Assembly (NCBI RefSeq): GCF_902635505.1
Contig: NC_045429.1
Location: 38,337,831 to 38,401,830 of the forward strand
Length of the DNA: 64,000 nucleotides
Origin: Sarcophilus harrisii
Taxonomy: Eukaryota; Chordata; Mammalia; Dasyuromorphia; Dasyuridae
Direction: 5' to 3'
A program made the translations under genes and the position numbers. Positions within the stretch are counted from its first letter, which is position 1; each line of letters begins with the position of its first letter. Positions 34,567-44,639 of the stretch are shown here, piece by piece. The notes below the pieces were generated by a model. That model was not told the DNA's origin, did no database searches, and was given only the letters and a program-made list of their open reading frames with translations.

Positions 34567-34633
34567 TGGTGAGCAGCGGTGGTTCCCCCCGGCTTTCGGG
34601 CTGCGATTGCTGCTGGTGTCGCTGCTGCAAGCG
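34559..34633 (+). CDS. SELENOF: SELENOF coding exon 1 (15-kDa selenoprotein, signal peptide)
   Basis: Twenty-five codons, MAAGEQRWFPPAFGLRLLLV then SLLQA, encode the signal peptide of SELENOF (Sep15), a thioredoxin-like selenoprotein of the ER lumen that binds UDP-glucose:glycoprotein glucosyltransferase. The block PAFGLRLLL...LQA matches human. The Pro/Arg-flanked hydrophobic run at residues 13-25 is the signal h-region, and cleavage is expected just after the exon junction, near ISA. The exon ends GCG|GTGAGT, a strong phase-0 donor. Joining to the exon 2 reading ISAQGSELSSEAC restores exact alignment with human AVSAFGAEFSSEAC. The human protein has three more residues (MVA) before this Met. 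Here the in-frame codons upstream are ATA ACG GCG GCG, so this Met, equivalent to human Met4, is the only start. Confidence 0.95.
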
Positions 34634-35139
34634 GTGAGTGCTGGGCGCCTCCGTAGGGGCCTCTGGGCCTGGAACGAGAGGCTGGGGACCCGAGACGACC
34701 CTTGGGAGCCGCGACTGAGAGCGGCCTGGAAGCGACTGCGGTCCGCGGGCTACGTGGCTGCTACTCGGCCCCGCCCGCCCGGTCTCCCTCCGGTTACTCT
34801 TGGGTCGCGTCTCGCTTCTCCCGGATGTCGGATCCCAATTCGGCCCGCGAGGCCCTGGGCACTTATCGACGAGCACTCTGAACCGTCTTCTCTGGGGATT
34901 TTAAAAGGCGGGGAGGCCGCAGGAGTCTTGTCTCCTCTAACTAGATAAAACACGGGCATCCAAGATAACAGGGAGGGGAGGCTGGGAAAGTGCTCCGGAG
35001 GCCGTTAGCCTGGGGGGGGAGGGGGGGCGGCTCGTGACCCGACCTGGAGTCGGGAGATGAGAAGAACCGCCCGCGGACACCTTACCCTCCATAACTCATT
35101 GTCAATTTCTTTCCTCTGGTGTGTTTGTTTCTTTAAGAG

Positions 35140-35339
35140 AAGCTCCTGGTGCAACATGCATTGGACTGGAACTACGGTTCAAATCCTGCTTCAGATACTT
35201 AGGAGCTCTGTGACCCATGGCCTCCTCTAGTTGTACTCGCTTTCCTCTTCCGTGAAGTACGAATAATAACGCTTCACGGGATGGTTTTGAGTATCAAATG
35301 AGATCACAGGGACAAAGCACCATGTAGTTGCTAATTATT
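35140..35339 (+). mobile_element. MIR-like SINE, target of an L1 insertion
   Basis: 'gttcaaatcctgcttcagat', 'gagctctgtgacccatggcc', 'aaatgagatcacagggacaa' and 'agcaccatgtagttgctaat' follow MIR order. A further A/T-rich piece resumes after the L1 at 35,958. Confidence 0.75.
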
Positions 35340-35942
35340 ATTGTTATTTTTATTATAGTAACTTTTTCTTGACAGAACCCATGCCAGGGTAATTTTTTTT
35401 ACAACATTATCCCTTGCACTCACTTCTGTTCCGATTTTTCCCTCCCACCCTCCACCCCCTCCCCTAGATGGCAAGCTGTCCTATACATGTTAAATATGTC
35501 GCAGTATATCCTAGATACAATGTATGTGTGCAGAACCAAACAGTTTTCTTGTTGCTCAGGGAGAATTGGATTCAGAAGGTAGAAATAACTCGGGAAGAAA
35601 AACAAAAATGCAAACAGTTTACATTCATCTCCCAGTGTTTTTTCCTTTAGGTGTAGCTGCTTCTGCCCATCATTGATCAATTGAAACTGAATTAGGTCTC
35701 TTTGTCAAAGAAATCCACTTCCATCAGATCATATCGCCATACAGTATCGTTGTTGAGGTATATAATGATCTCTTGGTTCTGCTCATTTCACTTAGCATCA
35801 GTTCATGTAACTCTCTCCCAGGCCTCTCTGAAATCATCCTGCTGGTCATTTCTTACAGAACAATAATATTCCATAACATTCATATACCACAGTTTACCCA
35901 ACCATTCTCCAATTGAGGGGCATCCATTCATTTTCCAGTTTC
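35340..35942 (-). mobile_element. L1 3' end, minus strand, with perfect 15-bp target-site duplication
   Basis: Reversed L1 3' UTR and ORF2 end ('tcccctagatggcaagctgt', 'cttagcatcagttcatgtaa', 'caacattctccaattgaggg'-type blocks), flanked by tagttgctaattatt at 35325-35339 and 35943-35957. It lies 0.7 kb inside SELENOF intron 1. Confidence 0.92.
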
Positions 35943-35957
35943 TAGTTGCTAATTATT

Positions 35958-37429
35958 TTTATCTTCGTATGTGTACCTGTAGTTATGTGATAGCGGGGAT
36001 TGATTGTTCAGGTACAGATTAAACTGAAATGTTTCTAAAGTTCTTTCCAACGCTTGAGAATTCTAGGATTCTGGAAAGACCTTTGGATATTTAATTAAAG
36101 GAAGAGGATTTCACTTCAGGCTTTTGCTGCCTGAGTCTTGGATATCAGCCTTCCCAGGTCTCACTTAGTTTCATCATATGTAAAAATAAGTTGAACTATG
36201 TCTCTGACACAAAATCTGAAATGGAAAAGACATTGTAGGCCATCTGATCCTAATGGTTCCTCAGCAAAAATCCTCTCAATCAGCAGCCCCCATTTTTATA
36301 AAATTGTCGGATTAGTATCTTTTTTCCCCTATTGATTTTACACTTCTTAAAGGTAGGAAAGGACACAGTGATAATGAAGTGCTTGATGTGTGGGGGGAGG
36401 GCTCAAAAGAAAACAGTTTTGCTCTAAACTATTGAAGGAATATAGCATGTACAGATATAAACCAAAAAAGAACATGATTTTAAATCCTAATAATGTGGAT
36501 AATCAGGAAAGGGTCAGGAGATGGCACCTCGGTTGCCCTTTGGCAGAAGCCAGAGATGGCTTAGAGTGATCTTCCAGCCATTGGGAGCCAAATATGCCAA
36601 AAAAAAAAAAAAAAGCAAGATTTAGCATATTTTGCATATGGGGAACAGTTCTCACAGTCTAAACTTTCTGTCTCCCTGATATTTGGTAATTGGTTGTGTT
36701 CTATTTAGCCCAGCCCTTCATTTTACAGATAAGGAAAAGTTAAAGATTACAGAGCATATCCAAAGTCCTGCAAGGGACAGGTGGCATGACTAGAATTCAT
36801 AGGTAGCCTCTCTGACTCCTAGTACCACACTGCCTTTGCTAGTCCCTAAGAGAAGAGACCTCAAGATTTCAGTTCTTCTGGCCTTCTTAATCTCTTCCTG
36901 CCAGCTCCTTCTGTCCCTTAGCTTCATGTCCCAGGTCCCTTTTCATTCTTTTCTTGGGTCCCTCCCCCTCCGAATTTGTAGATTGCAGCTATACTTTCTG
37001 ATTTTAAACTAGGATAAATGCTGGAATAAGGGCTTGACTTCTTAAAAGCAGTTATTTTAAAAGATTAATAAGCATGAATATTGACTACCTAACTAAAATT
37101 GTGTAGTAATAATATCAGTGGCTCACACGTAATTCAAAAAATACTTTCTTCAAAATGTCTTATTGATCATTCTTTAACGTCACCACTATTTCCCAGTAAC
37201 TCTTATTCCACTCCTTCTCTGCCCCAGTAGAATTCTCCCTTATAACATCTGTTATACATTTAAGCAAACTAAATCAGCATGGCCATGTCTGAACATTTAC
37301 ACCTCATTCCACACTTGTAATCTGCTGCCTTTCAGCTTTAAAGCAGGAGACACAATAGTGCTCTAAAGTTATGATTACTCATGACATCAGTCTGAATTCA
37401 GAAATTTTCAACTTTTTTTTTCCTTTAAA
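35958..37429. other. Mostly unassigned SELENOF intron; MIR-like piece at about 36,700-36,845
   Basis: 'cattttacagataaggaaaa' through 'gcctctctgactcctagtac' is a reversed MIR-like core. Elsewhere no named feature. An A-run lies at 36,599-36,614. Confidence 0.5.
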
Positions 37430-37690
37430 TCCAGATGGTCATTTTGTATTTTCTTCTGGATCTTCACTCTCACTTTTCATCAGTATTTTTTAAGTTTCTC
37501 TGCATTCATATTGTTTGTTTCAGCACAGTAACAATTCCAGTTTATCCACTCACCAGTCTGTTAGGCGCTTTTTTCCTTCGAGTCCTCTGCTGCCCCTCAC
37601 AAATGCTACTACAAATAATTTTTGTATATGATCTCCTTACACTCTATCTATGAAGGACACAGCACAGCCAAAGGGTATTACAAAGTGCTT
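37430..37690 (-). mobile_element. L1 ORF2 C-terminal fragment, minus strand, old
   Basis: 'tctctgcattcatattgttt', 'acaaatgctactacaaataa' and 'agccaaagggtattacaaag' follow the reversed L1 layout seen at 13.3 and 41.5 kb, but much decayed. Confidence 0.55.
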
Positions 37691-38159
37691 TTCATATAAT
37701 TCTGTGGAAAAGGTAGCACAAATATTTAACCCCTTCAGAGGCATTTGGATTAGAACTCGGGTAGTCTCATAAGAAATTTCACACTCCACCCAGTCTGCCA
37801 TACTTAACTTTTCCACATTGAAATGTGAGTGCACATCTCTTTAACATTTGACACAAAATTACAGTGTAAATTAATATAGGGAAATCATTTCCATATTCGT
37901 TCACAAAAGTATATTCATCCTCCCTGTGATAAGGCAGCTAATCTTCCACTTAGCAACAAGGAAGGACTTCTGCCATGACCCGACATTCGTTCATGGTTGA
38001 CAGGATTTTTAAGAAGGCCTTTATAAATGTAACTAAAAGATCCTTAAAATCATAAAATTTTGGATCAGGACAGATCCTTGATTCTCTCCCTCTCGTTTTG
38101 TACTCAAAATGACTTGTCCTAGAGATCTAAGAAAGAGAAGGGTTATGTGCCCATAACTT

Positions 38160-38625
38160 TTTAGTGCTATAGAAAATGGAAGATGCCCATCAATTGAGAA
38201 ATGGCCAGATTATGGTATAGGACTGTCATGGCATATTTTTGTGCTGGAATATAAGGTGAAAGGAATGGTTTCAGAGGGTCCTGGAGAAACTTGTATAAAC
38301 TGATGCAGTCAAGGTAGCAAAACCAGGAGAACAATTTATACAGTAACAACAATTGCAAAGACAGACGACTTTGAAAAACTTGAATTCGGAGCATTGTGAT
38401 GCCCAAACATGATTCAAGAAAATTGACAATGGAGCATGCTACATACCTCCTAAGAAAGATAGCAGATTTAGTGTGCAGAGTGTGATAAGTGCTTTTTTGT
38501 TTGTTTGGGGTTTTTTCCATGACCAATACTGTCCATATTGGTTACTGGAAGTTTTTTCCCCTCCTATTTGGGGTGGGGAGGAAACAGAAGAAAATAAAAG
38601 TATGTTTATTTAAAGAAAAAAAATT
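38160..38625 (+). mobile_element. L1-type 3' end, older subfamily
   Basis: 'gatgcccatcaattgagaaa', 'aggaatggtttcagagggtc' and 'aaccaggagaacaatttata' match the copies at 3.77 and 9.3 kb. It ends in a G/T-rich then A-rich 3' UTR. Confidence 0.78.
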
Positions 38626-39117
38626 ATTTAATGATTAGCCAAAGTTATGGGGCAAGTTAATGGCTAACTATAACTAGACTAAAATACATATCCCTTAATT
38701 CTCAGTGTCTTGTCTTAGAATGGCTCACAGCTTTACCCAAAAGAATTTTAGGTTGTGTGGCTTAAGTACAAATGGATACTATACTCATTCAGTATTTTTG
38801 TATTTCAATAAACCTCCATATGTAGAAATTTTAGAAATACTTTTGAAATAATGCTACCTAGCATGTGCTTAATAGAAATACTGTTCCTTAAGGGGGAAGT
38901 TCCCCCAATATTGAGGGAGTTGATAGCGGGAAAGTTCCTTGATAGACTCCAGGTTAAGAGGTTTTTTGATAGCATCAGATCGTTATGTACAATAATAGTT
39001 TAGAAAAAAGTGAACTTTCTCCTACATTTACTCTTCCACTTTTTAAATTATGCTGCCTCCCCAAATGAATGAAATCTCACCTTGCTTACAGATTAGTTTA
39101 AGTTTTGGGTAAAAAAA

Positions 39118-39353
39118 TATGCAGCATGGTGCAATGGAGCTGTATGGGTTTGGGAAGCAAAGAACCTAAGGTTCCTTGTAACTTGACTACCTATTGTATA
39201 TGTGATCCTTGGCAAGGCACTTAATCTTGTTGGGCCTCAGTTTCTCAATAAAATCAATAGGTTACACAATTATTAGTTGGACTATTAAAGATAACTAAAG
39301 ATTGTCTTTAAGAGCTCTTCCAGTACTAAATCATGTTATGTTCTTCTCTAAAG
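39118..39353 (+). mobile_element. MIR-like SINE
   Basis: 'ccttggcaaggcacttaatc', 'ttgttgggcctcagtttctc' and 'agagctcttccagtactaaa' follow MIR order. It abuts the LTR at 39,354. Confidence 0.7.
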
Positions 39354-40150
39354 TGTCATGTTCTCTGGGATCAGGTTTCTTGGGGGCCTTCTGGAGGCAG
39401 CCTCAGTTTCAATTCAAAGTAATCACCCCGAATGCAGGAGTTAAAAGTCCAAATCCTTTATTGTCTCCTTCAAAGTTTTATCTCCCTCACTTGGTGCTCA
39501 GCTAGTTTTTCTTAGAGGCTTTCTGTAGTCTTGGTTCCAAGAGCTTAAGCTGCCTTCTCTGGCTTATGAATCTCCTCAACTTCAAAGATTTCTGCTTCAG
39601 TCTCCAGCCAGCACAAAGGTGGAAAATGGAATGAATCTGTCTCCTCCTCTGAGACCTTCTAGTGGGCTTCTGTTCTAGTGGGCTTGTCCTTCTGGCCCTG
39701 AGACTTCCTCCTTATATGCCCCACACTGAGTATACACCAATCATATCACTAGGAAACCATTATTTGCTGTAGGATTAAATCACTTCTAAACTAGATTTAA
39801 CCACTGTCTCCTCAATTCCACTTGTTTCAAGTTCTGGCCCATAACATCTTGTAGGATCAGATCAATCATACTGACCCATGCTAAATTAGATAATTATTGT
39901 CTCTATCAATTCCACTTATTTAGTACCTTGTAAGAATCCTAACAAAATCATATGATAAAGTAAGTTTAGATAGAAGTGAGCAAATCTTAAAATTTTATCC
40001 TTATTCTCATTTCTCCCTTTCTGCTAATATCAAATATCTTTTACAAATTCCTTGAAATTCAATAAGTTATAGCTCATATGAGTTCAATCTCATCTTATCC
40101 AGGACCTACTTAATTTATGCCATCAAGTGCAAAATTAAAACCACATAACA
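39354..40150 (-). mobile_element. Probable solo LTR of an endogenous retrovirus, minus strand
   Basis: A block of about 0.8 kb bounded by TG...CA on either strand reading (tgtcatg at left, ccacataaca at right). On the minus strand it has a TATA-like catataagg near 39,712 and an AATAAAG polyadenylation-type signal near 39,460, in the order expected of an LTR. No internal region is present, so it looks like a recombined solo LTR. No target duplication is certain. Fossil; age not estimated. Confidence 0.55.
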
Positions 40151-41029
40151 TCTGTAGTGGCACAAATAAGATTTGAGTTCAGGTCAACAAATGCTAAATG
40201 TGATATTCTCTAAAGCAAGAACTGAGTTTGAGTTTTCTCTTTTGAAAAATATTGTACACTCAGATTTTAGGTAATAATCAAAAAAATTTAGACTACTTTT
40301 TTTTTTTAACCCTAAATATGTTTGAAAATATCTAGTATGAAAGTGCTAGCTAAATATAAACTAATGCTCTTATGCAATTTTACTGCACATCAAAACATAT
40401 ACCTTAAACTTAGTCCAAAGCTAAATTTCCTCCCACAGAGTAGTATTAATTACTTAACCTCCAGGATTTACACCCTTTCTCTTCGTTGTCACTAGCTAAA
40501 ATTTGGGCATCTATTAGCAGCAGTGGTGGCTGTATTGTCACAAGGATAAATGGCCAGTTTGTATTCCAATGGTAGTTTTCTAAGAGTGCCTCTGTGGTTT
40601 TCTAGGGTCCTTGAAATTACAGTAAATTGCAGCTTACTACACTCTGGGTTCCAGGATGCTTTATTTTAAGGTAGAATGCCCAGATCTAGAAGTGAAGAGC
40701 TATAAATCTCAAACTAGTGGTTCTTTAAGGTGAAAGTGGCCTCATGTACTCTGTAAAGTGGTTATTTTCTCCAAGAGTACATTATAAGTGTTCTTAATCT
40801 TCAGGAATAGGGTATTCAGTGTGACTTTGGGGAGTTGTTTCCTGGGGCTCCTCAAATTTGAATTATACAAATCAAATTATCATCTCCGACAATGTGTGGA
40901 TGGATGTTCATATAGCCGTAAAAACAAAATCATGATACTTATGTTTTAATCCAAAGCTGTTTTTTTTTTTCCCTTCCTGACAAGTAAGAGCATACAGAGA
41001 AACAGTTAACTCCGATTCCTAGGCATGTA
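40151..41029. other. No recognised feature apart from a possible SINE scrap at 40,151-40,215
   Basis: Intronic sequence of mixed composition. No gene. Confidence 0.45.
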
Positions 41030-41830
41030 TAGGAATTAAAATTTATACTTAAAAAACCTTTTGTTCCAACTTTTTCCCTCCTTCCTCCCACCCCTTCCCC
41101 CAGATGGCAGGTTGACCAATACATGTTAAATATGTTAAAGTATAAGTTAAATACAATATATGTATACATGTCCAAACAGTTAATTTGCTGTATAAAAAGA
41201 GTCAGACTTTGAAATCGTGTACAATTAACATGTGAAGGAAATCAAAAATGCAGGCGGACAAAAATACAGGGATTGGGAATTCTATGTTGTGGTTCATAGT
41301 CATCTCCCAGAGTTCTTTCTCTGGGTGTAGCTGATTCAGTTCATTACTGCTCTTTTGGAGCTGATTTGTTTAATCTCATTGTTGAAGAGAGCCACGTCCA
41401 TCAAAATTGATCATCATATAGTATTGTTGTTGAAGTATATAATGATCTTCTGGTCCTGCTCATTTCACTCAGCATCAGTTCATGTAAGTCTCTCCAGGCC
41501 TTTCTGAAATCATTCTGCTGGTCATTTCTTACAGAAAAATAAATAGTATTCCATAATATTCATATACCACAATTTATTCAGCTATTCTCAAATTGATGGG
41601 CATCCACTCAGTTTCCAGTTTCTGGCCACTACAAAGAGGGCTACCACAAACATCTGTTGCACATACAGATCCCTTTCCCTTCTTTAAAATCTCTTTGGGA
41701 TATAATCCCAGTAGTAACACTGCTGGGTCAAAGGGTATGCACAGTTTGATAGCTTTTTGAGCATAGTTCCAGATTGCTCTCCAGAATGGCTGGATGTATT
41801 CACGATTCCACCAACAATATATCAGTGTCC
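41030..41830 (-). mobile_element. L1 3' end with ORF2 C-terminus, minus strand
   Basis: The best-preserved example of the reversed L1 pattern: 'cctccttcctcccacccctt', 'cactcagcatcagttcatgt', 'caaattgatgggcatccact', 'aacactgctgggtcaaaggg' and 'attgctctccagaatggctg'. 5' truncated. The tail lies at about 41,035. Confidence 0.88.
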
Positions 41831-41974
41831 CCTTAAATCTAGTCTTAAAAAAGAGTTCACTTTAAAAAGCTTAAAAGAAAAAGAAGCTTTGAAGGCTTAA
41901 GATTACCTGATTTCATTACATGGCATTATATATTGCACACCATCCTCCTCCCCTTTCCTCTCTCTCATTTTTTA

Positions 41975-42235
41975 GTTATTTGTGACTCTTTATGACCTCA
42001 TTTGGAGTTTCTTGGCATAGATACTGGAGTAGTTTGCCATTTTCTTCTTCAGCTCATGTTATAGATGAGGAAACTGAGGCAAACAGGATGAAGTGTTGGG
42101 CTGAGGATTACACAGCTAGCAAATATCAGAGGCCAGATTTGAACTTTGGAAGACCAGTTTTTTTGATTCCAGGCCTAGTATTCTGTGCACTTTGGTGCCT
42201 TCTAGCTCCTCACTTCAGCCAAACTGGCTGATTTG
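41975..42235 (-). mobile_element. tRNA-derived marsupial SINE (longer type), minus strand
   Basis: 'gtgactctttatgacctcat', 'actggagtagtttgccattt', 'atgaggaaactgaggcaaac' and 'attctgtgcactttggtgcc' match the copy at 24.6 kb. Confidence 0.85.
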
Positions 42236-42540
42236 TTCACTATTTTCTTCCATGTGTTTGCACTGGCAAAATTGTAATGCTAGACTGCTCATGCTCCAGC
42301 ATAAATACTCTCTCCTCAACCACTGATTAGAATCCCAAAACTCTGCTCAAGTACCATCTCCAGCAGGAGGTCTTTACTGATCTCAGCTGGTAGTACCTAC
42401 TCCCCATGGTATGTAGTTTACTTTATGTTTACTTGTGTGTAGATATACTGGTTTTCCCCTACAGGATGTTTATGTCTCTCATTTCCTAGCACAGTGTGTG
42501 GCACATTACTAGTCACTTAGTAAAGGTATATTGATTTATG
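42236..42540 (+). mobile_element. L2 3' region
   Basis: 'aaaactctgctcaagtacca', 'tctttactgatctcagctgg' and 'cctagcacagtgtgtggcac' are L2 3' blocks. Confidence 0.75.
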
Positions 42541-42749
42541 TGTATTTTGGATTAGGTTAAAATCCGTGTGTTCTAGAGTTCTCCAAATCATTTGAAGTTT
42601 TAAAATTTGGTTCAAGAGAATAAGCAAATCACAAAATATAGCAAATGCAGATATGTTAATAATACATAAAAGCTTTTAATTCTTTAATATGATTCTGTAA
42701 AAAGTAATTGTAGATTTTTCTTTGAGGATATCTGTTTTTTTGACTCAGA

Positions 42750-42860
42750 ACAGATATCAGTAAAGAAACATTTATTAAATATCTGCATCAAACAGAAGAA
42801 CACTGTGCTAGGTACTTCGGAACATGTAGAATTTAGCTAAGACGTAGTCCCTGACCTCAT
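42750..42860 (-). mobile_element. L2 3' end fragment, minus strand
   Basis: 'aaagaaacatttattaaata', 'cactgtgctaggtacttcgg' and 'tccctgacctcatgaatctt' are the reversed L2 terminus. Confidence 0.65.
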
Positions 42861-42879
42861 GAATCTTAAATAGACTATA

Positions 42880-42940
42880 GGTAGGTAGGTAAGTGGTTGG
42901 TTGGTTGGATAGGTGGATGGATGGATGGATGGATGGAGGG
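42880..42940. repeat. Tetranucleotide microsatellite (GGTA)n(TTGG)n(GGAT)n
   Basis: Short tracts of three related four-base units. The GGAT part has about six units. Confidence 0.9.
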
Positions 42941-42984
42941 AGAGATTTCATTTCTTTGAGTTGAAGTTATAGTTGAAAGTATTA

Positions 42985-43212
42985 TATGCTTTCGTATTAT
43001 TTTTAGAGCCTTCTTCCTTCAAGATACAGCTATCATAATCTCCATCTGCAACTATCTTATGTCTGTTTCGTATTTATTCATGTATGTATACATTCTTTTT
43101 GGTTCCACCTATGCTCTCATTCCTCCCTTCTATGTAGGATGTAGGTTTCTTGAGAGTAGAGTTGCTTTCTTTGGATTTCATCGGGTAAACACTTGTTGGT
43201 TGAATGTCTTCA
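42985..43212 (+). mobile_element. SELENOF: L2 3' end abutting the SELENOF exon 2 acceptor
   Basis: 'ttcttgagagtagagttgct' and 'aaacacttgttggttgaatg' fit the last part of L2. The 3' end falls at about 43,206-43,212, only 15-20 bases before exon 2, so the branch-point region probably lies inside old L2 sequence. Confidence 0.55.
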
Positions 43213-43226
43213 CTATCTCTTTTCAG

Positions 43227-43394
43227 ATATCTGCACAGGGATCGGAATTATCATCAGAAGCATGCAGAGACTTGGGTTTCTCCAGCAATTTGCTCTGTAG
43301 CTCTTGTGATCTTCTTGGGCAGTTTAGTTTAACTCAGCTGGATCCTGATTGCAGAGGATGCTGCCAGGAAGAAGCACAGTTTGAAACCAGAAAG
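43227..43394 (+). CDS. SELENOF: SELENOF coding exon 2 (cysteine-rich UGGT-binding domain)
   Basis: Fifty-six codons flanked by a good acceptor (ctatctcttttcag|ATA) and donor (AAG|gtaatt), both phase 0. The translation runs ISAQGSELSSEACRDLGF... to ...CCQEEAQFETRK and is nearly identical to human SELENOF, for example SSNLLCSSCDLLGQF and LDPDCRGCCQEEAQFET. It contains the six cysteines (exon residues 13, 24, 27, 42, 45, 46) of the N-terminal domain that holds the protein to UGGT in the ER. The redox domain with the Cys-Gly-Sec motif starts in exon 3 (LYAGAILEVCG in human), which I could not find before the right edge. The SECIS element needed for UGA recoding would be in the 3' UTR, also outside. 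The open frame extends upstream to 43059, but that part is intronic. Confidence 0.97.
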
Positions 43395-43529
43395 GTAATT
43401 TCAGTACTTTTCATTATAGATTTAAGTTTGAGACAAGTTGTGAAGATTGATAATCTGCTCAATTATGTGAAATGGGAGAATGAGGAGGCAGTTGAGATTT
43501 TACTTAATTCTTAATCATTAATCTCATAA

Positions 43530-44060
43530 AAACAACCAATTTATTGGTGCATCAAAAAGGGACATTCAGCAAACATTCATAATAATGGTGTACTAGGGAA
43601 AGGAGGCAAAAAACAAGTGTCCCTGCCATTGAAAACCTAGTGGTACATTTTATTAAGGGATACAATACATACTTTCATAAATGAAAACAAGATAATTTGA
43701 GGAGAGAGAGCAGCACAATTTCACCAAAAGATGGGCTTGTAAGGTGATCATGAAGAAAGCTAAGATCTCTTAAGAGGCATAGTTGAGAAAATTGTGGACC
43801 CCGGTCTTGGAAAGAACAGAATAACCTGGGCAAAAACAAGAGAGAGATGGAATTCCAAATTGGCAAAACAGTTAGTAGACCGGTTTGGCTAGAACAGAGA
43901 TTGGATGAAAGGGAACAATGTAGAAATCTGAAAATCTAGTTTGGAGCCAGATTGTGTGTCACTTTAAATACTAGGCCAAGAAATTCGTATTTTAGTATCC
44001 TAAAGAAACCAGTTAAAGTATATTAACAACAGACCTGTGAAAGAACTAGAAATAAAAGAG
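43530..44060 (-). mobile_element. L2 LINE, minus strand, decayed
   Basis: 'cagcaaacattcataataat', 'tccctgccattgaaaaccta' and 'gagccagattgtgtgtcact' follow reversed L2 order. Confidence 0.5.
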
Positions 44061-44064
44061 AAAC

Positions 44065-44395
44065 TTAGGAGACATGTGATAGCTAATTTTAAGGTTTTAA
44101 AGGGCTGTCAAGTGGAAGACTAGACTTGTCCTTGTTGGGCTCCAAAGGAGAGAATAGAAAACAAAAGGTTGTAGTTGGAAAAGGGCTTTGGGCTTGCTAT
44201 AAGAAAAACTGTGATGACAGTTTGAGGTGGCCAAAGGCAAAATAGGCTCTCTTAATGGAGGTCTTCAAAGACTAGATAAATACTTGTTAGGCATGAGATG
44301 GAAAGAAATTTTTGGAGGAAGTTACAGGTTGGACCCAGAGGCCTTTCAGGCTTACATCTCTAAAATTGTGCCTTTTAGTGCTTAGATTATTTTGT
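44065..44395 (+). mobile_element. CR1/L3 3' end
   Basis: 'tttaaagggctgtcaagtgg', 'aagactagacttgtccttgt', 'tggaggtcttcaaagactag' and 'ataaatacttgttaggcatg' are the CR1/L3 3' terminal order. Confidence 0.75.
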
Positions 44396-44639
44396 CAACT
44401 ATTTGCAGAATAAATAGGGAAAAGGAAGTTCTAGGATTAAGGAGTAATATAAGCAAGAAGTAATAAAGAATAGAACTAAGGTAACGGCTCTGTTAGTGGA
44501 AAGAGGGTGGAAAAAATGGTTTTGTAACAATTAGGTACTTTTTGTTTGTGCAGAGTGGGTTGGGAGAATGAGAAAAGGAATATTTTTTTTTCCTAATTAA
44601 AAAAAAATTCTTTAAAAATATACTTTTGAAAAAGAATGT

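Larger units (their letters stand above)
33050..34950. promoter_or_regulatory. CpG island covering the HS2ST1/SELENOF head-to-head start region
   Basis: This is the only long GC- and CpG-rich block in an otherwise AT-rich window. It spans both first exons and the start of both first introns. Boundaries are by eye. Such islands normally mark unmethylated, broadly active promoters, which fits two housekeeping-type secretory-pathway genes. Confidence 0.92.
34634..43226 (+). other. SELENOF: SELENOF intron 1
   Basis: An 8,593-bp phase-0 intron between GTGAGT at 34634 and the AG at 43225-43226. It contains MIR-like SINEs, three L1 3' ends on the minus strand, one L1-type tail on the plus strand, a probable solo LTR, a tRNA-derived SINE and L2 pieces, listed separately. 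Confidence 0.93.

Noticed and set aside
34634-34948. Extension of the SELENOF exon 1 frame past the donor
   Set aside because: The GTGAGT donor and the exact join to exon 2 show this is intron. The extension has no similarity to SELENOF.
43059-43226. Extension of the SELENOF exon 2 frame upstream, including an ATG
   Set aside because: It lies before a good acceptor, contains L2-like sequence, and does not match the protein.
43395-43514. Extension of the SELENOF exon 2 frame past its donor
   Set aside because: The GTAATT donor in phase 0 matches the known junction after ETKK/ETRK. The downstream residues do not resemble exon 3.
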